The position numbers and the translations under genes were made by a program. Shown here one piece after another: positions 52,101 through 63,490 of a stretch of DNA of 64,000 nucleotides (position 1 is the stretch's first letter; every line of letters begins with the position of its first letter). The DNA is from Xylocopa sonorina (Eukaryota > Arthropoda > Insecta > Hymenoptera > Apidae). Where the stretch lies: the NCBI RefSeq assembly GCF_050948175.1, contig NW_027490112.1:62001-126000 (forward strand), read 5' to 3'. Below the pieces are notes generated by a model. It was not told the origin of the DNA. It worked only from the letters and a program-made list of their open reading frames with translations, and did not search any database.

Positions 52101-55100
52101 TATCGCATATCACTGCTATGTTTCATGAGAAGATATAATATTCATTGCGAAGTGTCATGTATATCTCGTATTCACATCAAAAGAATGCAAATGCGACACT
52201 TCCATGCTAGGAAATAGCGTTTGCAGATGTCTACGTATCGCAGCAGTATAGTTTCAATGCTTCCTAAGACGCGATATCGCATCTCCCTTCTATGTTTCAT
52301 GATAAGGTACAATATTCATTGCGAAGTGTCATGTATACCTCGTATTCACTTCAAATGAATGTAAATGCGACACTTCCATGCTAGGAAGTAGCGGTTGCAG
52401 ATGTCTACGTATCGTAGCAATAGGGTTCTAATGCTTCTTAAGACGCGATATCGCATCTCACATCTATATTTCATGATAAGATATAATATTCATTGCGAAG
52501 TCATGTATACCTCGATTTCTCTTCACAAGAATGTAAATGCGACACTTCCTTGCTAGGAAATAGCGTTTGCAGATGTCTACGTATCGCAGCAATAGAGTTC
52601 CAATGCTTCCTAAAACGCGATATCGCATCTCTCTTCTATGTTTCATGATAAGGTATAATGTTCATTCCGAAGTGTCATGTATACCGCGTATTCACTTCAA
52701 ATGAATGTAAATGCGACACTTCCATGCTAGGAAATAGCGTTTTGCAGATGTCTACGTATCGTAGCAATAGAGTTCTAATGCTTCTTAAAACGCGATATCG
52801 CATCTCACTGCTATGTTTCATGATTAGATATAATATTCATTATGGAGTGATATGTATACCTCGTATTCACTTCAAAAGAATGTAAATGCGACACTTCCAT
52901 GCTAGGAAATAGCGTTTGCAGATGTCTACGTATCGTAGCAATAGAGTTCCAATGCTTCTTAAAACGCGATATCGCATCTCTCTTCTATGTTTCATGATAA
53001 GGTATAATATTCATTGCGAAGTGTCATGTATACCTCGTACTCACTCCAAAAGAATGTAAATGCGACACTTCCATGCTAGGAAATAGCGTTTGCTGATGTC
53101 TAAGTATCGTAGCAATAGAGTTCTAATGCTTCTTAGAGCGCCATATCGCATCTGACTACTATGTTCCATGATAAGATATAATATTCATTGCGAAGTGTCA
53201 TCTATACCTCGCAATCACTTCAAAAGGATGTAAATGCGACACTTCCATGCTAGGAAATAGTGTTTGCAGATGTCTACGTATCACAGCAATAGAGTACTAA
53301 TGCTTCTTAAAACGAGATGTCGTATTTCACTTCTATGTTTCGTAATAAGATATAATATTCATTGTGTAATGTTATGTATACCTCGTATTCACTTCAGTGG
53401 AATGTAAGTGCGAAATTTCCTTGCTAGGAAATAGAGTTTGCAGATGTCTTCGTATCGTAGCAATAGAGTTCTAATGCTTCTTAAAACGCGATATCGCATC
53501 TCACTGCTATGTTTCATGATAAGATATAATATTCATTATGGAGTGATATGTATACCTCGTACCCACTTCAAAAGAATGTAAATGCGACCCTTCCATGCTA
53601 AGGAATAGACTTTGCAGATGTCTACGTATCGTAGCAATAGAGTTCTAATGCTTCTCAAAACGCGATATAGCACCTCAGTCCTATGTTTCATGAAAAGATA
53701 TAACATTCATTGCGAAGTGTCATGTATACCTCGATTTCTCTTCACAAGAATGTAAATGTGACACTTCCTTGCTAGGAAATAGCGTTTGCAGATGTCTACG
53801 TATCGCAGCAATAGAGTTCCAATGCTTCTTAAGACGCGATATCGCATCTCACTTCTATGTTTCATGATAAGATATAATATTCATTGCGAAGTGTCATGTA
53901 TACCTCGATTTCCCTTCACAAGAATGTAAATGCGACACTTCCTTGCTAGGAAATAGCGTTTGCAGATGTCTACGTATCGCAGCAATAGAGTTCCAATGCT
54001 TCCTAAAACGCGATATCGCATCTCTCTTCTATGTTTCATGACAAGGTATAATATTCATTGCGAAGTGTCATGTATACCTCGTATTCACTTCAAAAGAATG
54101 TAAATGCGACACTTCCATGCTTGGAAATAGCATTTGCAGATGTCTACGTGTCGTAGCAATAGAGTTCTAATGCTCCTTAGAACGCGATATCGCATCACAC
54201 ATTTATGTTTCATGATAAGATATAATATTCATTGCGAAGTGTCATGTGTACCTCGTATTCACTTCAAAAGAGTGTAAATGCGACACTTCCATGCTAGGAA
54301 ATAGCGTTTGCAGATGTCTACGTATCGTAGCAATAGAGTTCTAATGCTTCTCAAAACGCGATATAGCACCTCAGCCCTATGTTTCATGATAAGATATAAT
54401 ATTCATTCCGAAGTGTCATGTATATCTCGTATTCACACCAAAAGAATGTAAATGCGACACTTCCATGCTAGGAAGTAGCGTTTGCAGATGTCTACGTATC
54501 GTAGCAATAGAGTTCTAATGCTTCTTAGTACGCGATATCGCATATCACTACTATGATTCATAATAAGATATAATATTCATTGCGAAGTTTCATGTATACC
54601 TCGTACTCACTTCAAAAGAACGTAAATAAGACACTTCCATGCTAGGAAATAGCGTTTGCAGATGTCTACGTGTCGTAGCAATAGAGTTCTAATGCTTCTT
54701 AGAACGCGATATCGCATCTCACTTCTGTGTTTCATGATAAGATATAATATTCATTGCGAAGTGTCATGTATACCTAGTACTCACTTCAAAAGAACGTAAA
54801 TAAGACACTTCCATACTAGGAAATAGCGTTTGCAGATGTCTACGTATCGTAGCAATAGAGTTCTAATGCTTCTAAAACGCGATACAGCACCTCAGTCCTA
54901 TGTTTCATGATAAGATATAATATTCATTGCGAAGTGTCATGTATATCTCGTATTAACATCAAAAGAATGTGAATCCGACACTTCCATGCTAGGAAATAGC
55001 GTTTGCAGATGTCTACGTATCGCAGCAATAGAGTTCCAATGCTTCCTAAAACGCGATATCGCATCTCTCTTCTATGTTTCATGATAAGGTATAATATTCA

Positions 55101-57420
55101 TTGCGAAGTGTCATGTATACCTCGTATTCACTTCAAATGAATGTAAATGCGACACTTCCATGCTAGGAAAAAGCGTTTTGCAGATGTCTACGTATCGTAG
55201 CAATAGAGTTCTAATGCTTCTTAGAACGCGATATCGCATATCACTACTATGTTTCATGATAAGATATAATATTCATTGCGAAGTGTCATGTATACCTAGT
55301 ACTCACTTCAAAAGAACGTAAATAAGACACTTCCATACTAGGAAATAGCGTTTGCAGATGTCTACGTATCGTAGCAATAGAGTTCTAATGCTTTTTAGAA
55401 CGCGATATGGCATCTCACTTCTATGTTTCATGATAAGATATAATATTCATTGCGAAGTGTCATGTATACCTCGTATTCACTTCAAGAGAATGTAAATATG
55501 ACACTTCCATGCTAGGAAATAGCGTTTGCAGATGTCTACGTATAATAGCAATATAGTTCTAATGCTTCTCAAAACGCGATATAGCACCTCATTCCTATGT
55601 TTCATGATAAGCTATAATATTCATTGCGAAGTGTCATGTATATCTCGTATTCACTTCAAAAGAATGTAAATGCGACACTTCCATGCTAGGAAATAGCGTT
55701 TGCAGATGTCTACGTATCGCAGAAATAGAGTTCTAATGCTTCCTAAAACGCGATATCGCATCTCTCTTCTATGTTTCATGATAAGGTATAATATTCATTG
55801 CGAAGTGTCACGTATACCTCGTATTCACTTCAAAAGAATGTAAATAAGACACTTCTATGCTAGGAAATAGCGTTTGCAGATGTCTACGTATCGTAGCAAT
55901 AGAGTTCTAATGCTTCTTAGAACGCGATATAGCACCTCATTCCTATGTTTCATGATAAGCTATAATATTCATTGCGAAGTGTCATGTATATCTCGTATTC
56001 ACTTCAAAAGAATGTAAATGCGACACTTCCATGCTAGGAAATAGCGTTTGCAGATGTCTACGTATCGCAGAAATAGAGTTCTAATGCTTCTTAGAACGTG
56101 ATGTTGCATCTCACTTCTATGTTCCATGATAAGATATAATATTCATTGCGAAGTGTCATCTATACCTCGTAATCACTTCAAAAGGATGTAAATGCGACAC
56201 TTCCATGCTAGGAAATAGTGTCTGCAGATGTCTACGTATCACAGAAATAGAGTACTAATGCTTCTTAAAACGAGATGTCGTATTTCACTTCTATGTTTCG
56301 TAATAAGATATAATATTCATTGTGTAATGTTATGTATACCTCGTATTCACTTCAGTGGAATGTAAGTGCGAAATTTCCTTGCTAGGAATTAGAGTTTGCA
56401 GATGTCTACGTATCGTAGCAATAGAGTTCTAATGCTTCTTAAAACGCGATATCGCATCTCACTGCTATGTTTCATGATAAGATATAATATTCATTATGGA
56501 GTGATATGTATACCTCGTACCCACTTCAAAAGAATGTAAATGCGACCCTTCCATGCTAGGGAATAGACTTTGCAGACGTCTACGTGTCGTAGCAATAGAG
56601 TTCTAATGCTTCTTAGAACGCGATATCGCATCTCACTTTTATGTTTCATGATAAGATATAATATTCATTGCTAAGTGTCATGTATACCTCGTATTCACTT
56701 CAAAAGAATGTAAATGCGACACTTCCTTGCTAGGAAATATTGTTTGCAGATGTCTACGTATCACAGCAATAGAGTACTAATGCTTCTTAAAACGAGATGT
56801 CGTATTTCACTTATATGTTTCGTAATAAGATATAATATTCATTGCGAAGTGTCATGTATACCTCGTATTCACTTCAAAAGAATGTAAATAAGACACTTCT
56901 ATGCTAGGAAATAGCGTTTACAGATGTCTACGTATCGTAGCAATAGAGTTCTAATGCTTCTTAGAACGCGATATAGCACCTCATTCCTATGTTTCATGAT
57001 AAGCTATAATATTCATTGCGAAGTGTCATGTATACCTCGAATTCACTTGAAAAGAATGCAAATGCGACACTTCCTTGCCAGGAAATAGCGTTTTCATATG
57101 TCTACGTATCGCAGCAAAAGTGTTCTAATGCTACTTAAATCGCAATATCGCATCCCTCGTCCGTGTTTCATGATAAGATACAATATTCATTGCGAAGTGT
57201 CATGTATACCTCGTATTCACTTCAAAAGAATGTAAATGCGACTACTGCTTGCTAGGAAATAGCGTTTGCAGATGTCTACGTATCGTAGCAATAGAGTTCT
57301 AATGCTACTTAAATCGCGATATCGCATCTCATTTGTATGTTTCGTGATAAGATATAATATTCATTCCGGAGTGTCATGTATGCCTCGAATTCACTTCAAA
57401 AGAATGTAAATGCGACACTT
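49101..57420 (+). repeat. Less homogenised monomers with several 175-bp variants
   Basis: About 48 monomers. Copies with an uncompensated extra T (GCGTTTTGCAGATGTCTACG) make 175-bp units, for example 49,761 to 49,936. Small duplications remain: the 51,484-52,020 stretch matches 48,000-48,540. CACATC(T/A)AAAGAATGCAAATG recurs at 49,905 and 52,170. CCTAGTACTCACTTC with CCATACTAGG recurs 522 bp apart (54,773 and 55,295). GATAAGCTATAATATTC recurs near 55,606, 55,954 and 56,998. A two-base loss (GCGAAGTCATG) lies near 52,497. Confidence 0.8.
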
Positions 57421-59341
57421 CCATGCTAGGAAATAGCTTTCGCAGATATCTCCACATCGAGGCATTAGGGTTCTAATGCTTCTTAAGACGCGATATCGCA
57501 TCTCTCTTCTATGTTACATGATAAGATATAATGTTCACTGCGAAGTGTCATGTATACCTCGAATTCACTTGAAAAGAATGTAAATGCGACACTTCCTTGC
57601 TAGGAAATAGCGTTTTCAGATGTCTACGTATCGTAGCATTAGGGATCTGGTGCATCCTAAATCGGTATATCGCTTCTCATTTCTATGTTTCATGATAAGA
57701 TATAATATTCATTGCGAAGTGTCATGTATAGCTCGCATACACATCAAAAGAATGTTAAAGCGTCACTTCCTTGCTAGGAAGTAGCGTTTGCAGATGTCTA
57801 CGTATCGTAGCAATAGAGTTCCAATGCTATTTAAATCGTTATATCGCATTTCATTTATATGTTTCGTGATAAGATATAATATTCATTGCGAAGGGTCATG
57901 TATACCTCGCATTCACTTCAAAAGAATGTAAATGCGACGTTTCCATCCTAGGAAATAGCGTTTGCAGATGTCTACGTATCGTAGCAATAGAGTCCTAATG
58001 CTTCTTAAAACGCGATATTGCATCTCAATTCTATGTTTCATGATAAGATATAATATTCATTGTGGAGTGTTATGTATACCTCGCATTCACTTCAAATGAA
58101 TGTAAATGCGACACTTCATTGCTAGAAAATAGCGATCTCAGATGTGTACGTATCGAGGCAATAGAGATCTATAGCTTCTTAACACGGGATACCGCATCTC
58201 ATTTCTATGTTTCATGATAAGATATAATATTCATTGCGATGTGTCACGTATACTTCGTATTCACTTCTAAAGTATGTAAATGCGACACTTACATGCTAGG
58301 AAATAGCGATTGCAGATGTCTGCGTATCGTAGGAAAAGAGTTCTAATGTTTCTTAAAGCGCGATATCGCATCTCAATTCTATGTTTCATGATAAGATATA
58401 ATGTTTATTGCGAAGTGTCATGTATACCTCGTATTCACTTCAATGGAATGTAAATGCGACACTTCCTTGCTAGGAAATAGCGTTTGCAGATTTCTACGTA
58501 TATTAGCAATAGATTTCTGATGCTTCTTAAAACACGATATAGCTCCTCATTTCTATGTTTCATGATAAGATACAATATTCATTGTGGAGTGTTATGTATA
58601 CCTCGTATTCAGTTCAAAAGAATGCAAATGCGACACTTCCTTGCTAGGAAATAGGGTTTCCACATATCTACGTATCGAAGTAATAGAGTTCTAACGCTAC
58701 TTAAAACGCGATATAGCTCCTCACTTCTATGCTTCATGATAAGATGTAATATTCATTGCGAAGTGTCATGTATACCTCGTATTCGCTTCAAAAGAATGTA
58801 AATGCGAAACTTCCATGCTAGCAAATAGCGTTTGCAGATGTCTACGTATCGTAGCAATAGAGTTCTAATGCTTCTCAAAACGCGATATCGCAACTCATTC
58901 CTATGTTTCATGATAAGATATAATATTCATTGCGAAGTGTCATGCACATCTCGTTTTCACTTCAAAAGAATGTAAATGCGAAACTTCCATGCTAGGAAAT
59001 AGCGTTTGCAGAAGTCTACCTATCGTAGCAATAGAGTACTAATACTTCTTAAAACGAGATGTCGCACTTCATTTCTACGTTTCGTAATAAGATGTAATAT
59101 TCATTGTGGAGTGTTATGCATACCTCGTATTCACTTCAAAAGTATGTAAGTGCGACACTTCCTTGCTAGGGAATATTGTTTGCAGATGTCTACGTGTCGT
59201 AGCAATGAAGTTCTAGTGCTTCTTAAATCACGATATCGCATCTCATTCCTATGTTTCGTGTTAAGGTATAATATTCATTGCGAAGTGTCATGTATACATC
59301 GTATTCACATCACATGAATGTAAATGCGACACATCCATGCA
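57421..59341 (+). repeat. Diverged monomers right of the core, including the relic type
   Basis: Eleven monomers with many private changes such as GGGATCTGGTGCATCC and CATTGCTAGAAAATAGCGATC. The copy at 57,425-57,598 has TATCTCCACATCGAGG, GTTACATGATAAG and AATGTTCACTGCG, matching the window's left end rather than its neighbours. Confidence 0.8.
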
Positions 59342-60070
59342 AGGAAATAGCGTTTGCAGATGTCTACGTATCGTAGCAATAGAGTTCTAATGCTTCTCAA
59401 AACGAGATATCGCAAATAATTCCTATGTTTCATGATAAGATATAATATTCATTGCGAAGTGTAATGTATATCTCGTATTCACTTCAAAAGAATGTAAATG
59501 CGAAACTTCCATGCTAGGAAATAGTGTTTGCAGATGTCTACGTATCGTAGCGATAGAGTTCTAATGCTTCTCAAAACGCGATGTAGCACCTCATTCCTAT
59601 GTCCCATGATAAGATATAATATTGATTGCGAAGTGTCATGTATACCTCGTATGCACTTCAAAAGAATGTAAATATGACACTTCCATGCTAGGAAATAGCG
59701 TTTGCAGATGTCTACGTATCGTAGCAATAGAGTTCTAATGCTTCTCAAAACGAGATATCGCAAATCATTCCTATGTTTCATGATAAGATATAATATTCAT
59801 TGCGAAGTGTAATGTATATCTCGTATTCACTTCAAAAGAATGTAAATGCGAAACTTCCATGCTAGGAAATAGTGTTTGCAGATGTCTACGTATCGTAGCG
59901 ATAGAGTTCTAATGCTTCTCAAAACGCGATGTAGCACCTCATTCCTATGTCTCATGATAAGATATAATATTGATTGCGAAGTGTCATGTATACCTCGTAT
60001 GCACTTCAAAAGAATGTAAATATGACACTTCCATGCTAGGAAATAGCGTTTGCAGATGTCTACGTATCGT
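59342..60070 (+). repeat. Two-monomer (348-bp) tandem duplication
   Basis: 59,342-59,689 and 59,690-60,037 match at offset 348, with homology running to about 60,070. Shared marks are CGAGATATCGCAAAT, GTGTAATGTATATCTCG, GAAACTTCC, CGTAGCGATAGAG, CGATGTAGCACC, TATTGATTGCG and CGTATGCACTTC. Differences noticed: AAATAATTCC vs AAATCATTCC, and GTCCCATG vs GTCTCATG. The variants here remove stops in one reverse-strand frame, giving runs of 82-100 codons that are not genes. Confidence 0.9.
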
Positions 60071-63000
60071 ATCAATGGGGTTCTAATGCTTCTTAAAACG
60101 AGATGTCGTATTTCATTTCTATGTTTCGTAATACGATATAATATTCATTGTGTTGTGTTTTGTATACCTCGTATTCACTTCAGTGGAATGTAAGTGCGAC
60201 ATGTCCATGCTAGGAAATAGCGTTTGCAGATGTCTACGTATCGTAGCAATAGAGTTCTAATGCTTCTCAAAACGAGATATCGCAAATCATTCCTATGTTT
60301 CATGATAAGATATAATATTTATTGCGAAGTGTCATGTATACCTCGTATTCACTTCAAAAGAATGTAAATGCGACACTTCCATGCTAGGAAATAGCGTTTG
60401 CAGATGTCTACGTATCGTAGCAATAGAGTTCTAATGCTTCTTAAAACGAGATGCCGCATTTCATTCCTATGTTTCGTGATAAGATATAATATTCATTGTG
60501 GAGTGTTATGTATACCTCGTACTCACTTCAAAAGAATGTAAATGCGACACTTCCATGCTAGGAAATAGCGTTTGCAGATGTCTACGTATCGTAGCAATAG
60601 AGTTCAATGCTTCTTAAAACTAGATGTCGTATTTAATTACTATGTTTCGTAATAAGATATAATATTCATTGTGTAGTGATATGTATACCTCGTATTCACT
60701 TCAGTGGAATGTAAGTGCGACATTTCCTTGCTACGAAATAACGTTTGCTGATGTCTACGTATATTAGCAATAGAGTTCTAATGCTTCTCAAAACGCGATA
60801 TCGCATCTCACTTCTATCTTTCATGATAAGATATAATATTTACTGCGAAGTGTCATGTATACCTCGTATTCACTTCAAAAGTATGTAAATGCGACACTTC
60901 CATGCTAGGAAATAGCGTTTGCAGATGACTACGTATCGTAGCAATAGAGTTCTAATGCTTCCTAAAACGCGATATCGCATCTCACTTCTACGTTTCATGA
61001 TAAGATATAATTTTCATTGCGGAGTGTCACGTATACCTCGCATTCACTTCAAAAGAATGTAAATGCGACACTTCCATGCTCGGAAATAGCGTTTGCAGAT
61101 GTCTACGTATCGTAGCAATAGCCTTCTACTGCTTCTTAGAACGCGATATCGCATCTCACTTCTATGTTTCAGGATAAGATATAATATTCATTGCGAAGTG
61201 TCATGTTTACCACGTATTCACTTCAAAGGATTGTAAATATGACACTTCCATGCTAGGAAATTGCGTTTGCAGATATCTACGTATCGTAGCAATAGAGTTC
61301 TAATGCCTCTTAAAATGAGATGCCGCATTTCATTTCTATGTCTCGTGGTAAGATATAATATTCATTATGGAGTGTTATGTATACCTCGTATTCACTTCAA
61401 AAGAATGTAAATGCGACACTTCCTTGCTAGGAAATAACATTTCCAGATGTCTACGCATCGTAGCAATAGAGTTCTAGCGTTTCTTAAATCGCGATATCGC
61501 ATCTCACTTCTATGTTTCGTGATAAAATATAATATTCATTGTAGATTGTTGTGTATACCCCGTACTCACTACAAAAGAATGTAAATGCGACACTTCCATG
61601 CTAGGAAACAGCGTTTGCAGATGTCTACGTATCGTAGCAATAGGGATCTAGTGCTTCTTAAAACGAGATGTCGTATTTCATATTTATGTTTCGTAATAAG
61701 ATATAATATTCATTGTGTAATGTTATGTATACCTCGTTTTCACTTCAGTGTAATGTAAGTGCGACATGTCCATGCTAGGAATTAGAGTTTTGCAGATGTC
61801 TACGTATATTAGCAATAGAGTTCTAATGCTTCTCAAAACGCGATATAGTACCTTATTCATATGTTCCATGACAAGATATAATATTCATTGCGAAGTGTCA
61901 TGTATATCTCGTATTCACTTCAAAAGAATGTAAATGCGACACTTCCATGCTAGGAAATAGCGTTTGCAGATGTCTACGTATCGTAGCAATAGAATTCTTG
62001 CGCTTCTTAAATCGCGATGTCGCATCTCACTTCTATGTTTCGTGATAAGATATAATATTCATTGTAGAGTGTCATGTATACCTCGTTTTCACTTCAAAAG
62101 AATGTAAATGCGACAGTTCCATGCTAGGATACAGCGTTTGCAGATGTCTACGTATCGTACCAATAGTGTTCTAATGCTTCATAGAACGCGATATCGCATC
62201 TCACTTCTAGGTTTCATGATAAGATATAATATTCATTGCGAAGTGTCATATATACCTCGTATTCACTTCAAATGAATGTAATTGCGACACTTCCATGCTA
62301 GGAAATAGCGTTTGCATATGTCTACTTATCGTAGCAATAGAGTTCTAATGCTTCTTAAAACGAGATGTCGCATTTCATTTCTATGCTTCGTGATAAGGTA
62401 TAATATTCATTGTGGAGTGTTATGTATACCTCGTATTCGCTTCAGTGGAATGTAAGTGCGACATGTCCATGCCAGGAAATAGAGTTTGCAGATGTCTACG
62501 TATATTAGCAATAGAGTTATAATGCTTCTCAAAACGCGATATAGCACCTCATTCCTATGTTTCATGATAAGATATAATATTCATTGCGAAGTGTCATGTA
62601 TATCTCGCATTCACATCAAAAGAATGTAAATGCGACACTTCCTTGCTAGGAAATAGCATTTGCAGATGTCTACGCATCGTAGGAATAGAGTTCTAATGTT
62701 TCTTAAAACGAGATGTCGCATTTCATTTCTATGTTGCGTGATAAGGTATAATATTCATTGTGGAGTGTTATGAATACCTCGTATTCACTTCAAAAGAATG
62801 TAAATGCGACACTTCCATGCTAGGAAATAGCGTTTGCAGATGTCTACGTATCGTAGCAATAGAGTTCTAATGCTACTTAAAACGAGATGTCGCATTTCAT
62901 TTCTATGTTTCGTAATAAGATATAATATTCATTGCGAAGTGTCATGTATACCTCGTATTAACTTCTAAAGAACGTAAATGCGACACTTCCTTGCTAGGAA

Positions 63001-63099
63001 ATAACATTTGCAGATGTCTACGCATCGCAGGAATAGAGTTCTAATGCTTCTTAAATCGCGATATCGCATCTCATTTCTATGTTTCATTATAAGTTATAA
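60071..63099 (+). repeat. Diverged monomers approaching the array edge
   Basis: About 17 monomers alternating between the palindrome class and the GAGATGTCG / GTGGAGTGTTATG class. No multi-monomer duplication was noticed. Individual copies differ by many substitutions plus small indels (for example GAGTTCAATGC near 60,601 and AGAGTTTTGCAG near 61,785). Confidence 0.8.
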
Positions 63100-63490
63100 T
63101 ATTTATAGCGAAGTGTTATGTATACTTCGTATACACTTCAAATGGATGTAAATGCCACACACCCTTGCTAGGAAATGCGTCTCGAGATGTCTACGTATGG
63201 AGGAAATAGAGTTCTAATTCTTCTTAAAACGCGATATGGCTTCTCATTTCTATGTTCCATGATATGATGTAATATTCACTGAGAAGTATTATGTTTACCT
63301 CGTCTACACTTCAGAAGGATGTAAATGACTTATTTCCTTGCTAGGAAAATGCGTTTCCAGATATCTACGTATCGAAGCATTAGAGTTCTAGTGCTTCTAA
63401 AACGCAATATCGCATCTCATTTCTGGGTTTCAAGATAAGTTATAATATTCATTGCGAAGTATTATGTATACCTGGACTACACTTCCAAAG
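63100..63490 (+). repeat. Degraded terminal monomers at the array edge
   Basis: The last two-plus monomers keep GCTAGGAAA, CTACGTAT, GATATAATATT-like and GAAGT(A/G)TTATG blocks. They carry many extra substitutions: GAAATGCGTCTCGAG, CGTCTACACTTCAGAAGG, GACTTATTTCC, TTCTGGGTTTCAAG and CCTGGACTACACTTCC. Recognisable homology ends inside the CACTTCAAAAGAATG segment, near base 63,490. Confidence 0.85.

Larger units (their letters stand above)
1..63490 (+). repeat. 174-bp head-to-tail satellite DNA array, ~365 monomers
   Basis: The landmark GCTAGGAAATAGCG recurs every 174 bp (bases 7, 181, 355, 529 and so on to 63,340). With GCTAGG as positions 1-6, most monomers carry GCAGATGTCTACGTATCG at about 18-35, GCGATATCGC at 66-75, TGATAAGATATAATATTCAT at 95-114, GTGTCATGTATACCTCGT at 121-138 and GCGACACTTCC at 162-172. 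Every copy I read is in the same orientation. I saw no foreign insertion and no inversion. Single-base indels exist but nearly cancel: the net change is -3 bp over 364 periods. The period is close to nucleosome spacing, as is common for centromeric and heterochromatic satellites. That location is inferred, not shown. I do not recognise the family. The array starts before this window, so total size is unknown. Confidence 0.98.

Noticed and set aside
59479..60075. Reverse-strand open frames of 100 and 82 codons (and 60 codons at 52,464-52,646)
   Set aside because: They lie wholly within satellite monomers, repeat the same peptide every 58 residues, and depend on local variants of the 348-bp duplication or on the two-base loss near 52,497.
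1..63490. CRISPR array
   Set aside because: The whole 174-bp unit repeats with no short repeat / unique spacer alternation, and variation is spread over the unit.
1..63490. Hammerhead ribozyme in the satellite, as found in some animal satellites
   Set aside because: The required CTGATGA core paired with a GAAA segment in the right order is not present. The nearest match is TGCTGATGTCTA in rare variants, which lacks the last core A.
1..63490. CENP-B box (TTCG....A..CGGG type)
   Set aside because: No monomer type I read contains the TTCG and CGGG halves at the right spacing. The comparison with alpha satellite concerns only the two-class layout.
1..63490. Known plant 178-180-bp or primate 171-bp centromere satellite
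   Set aside because: The period is similar, but I see no sequence resemblance to the Arabidopsis-type or alpha-satellite consensus.
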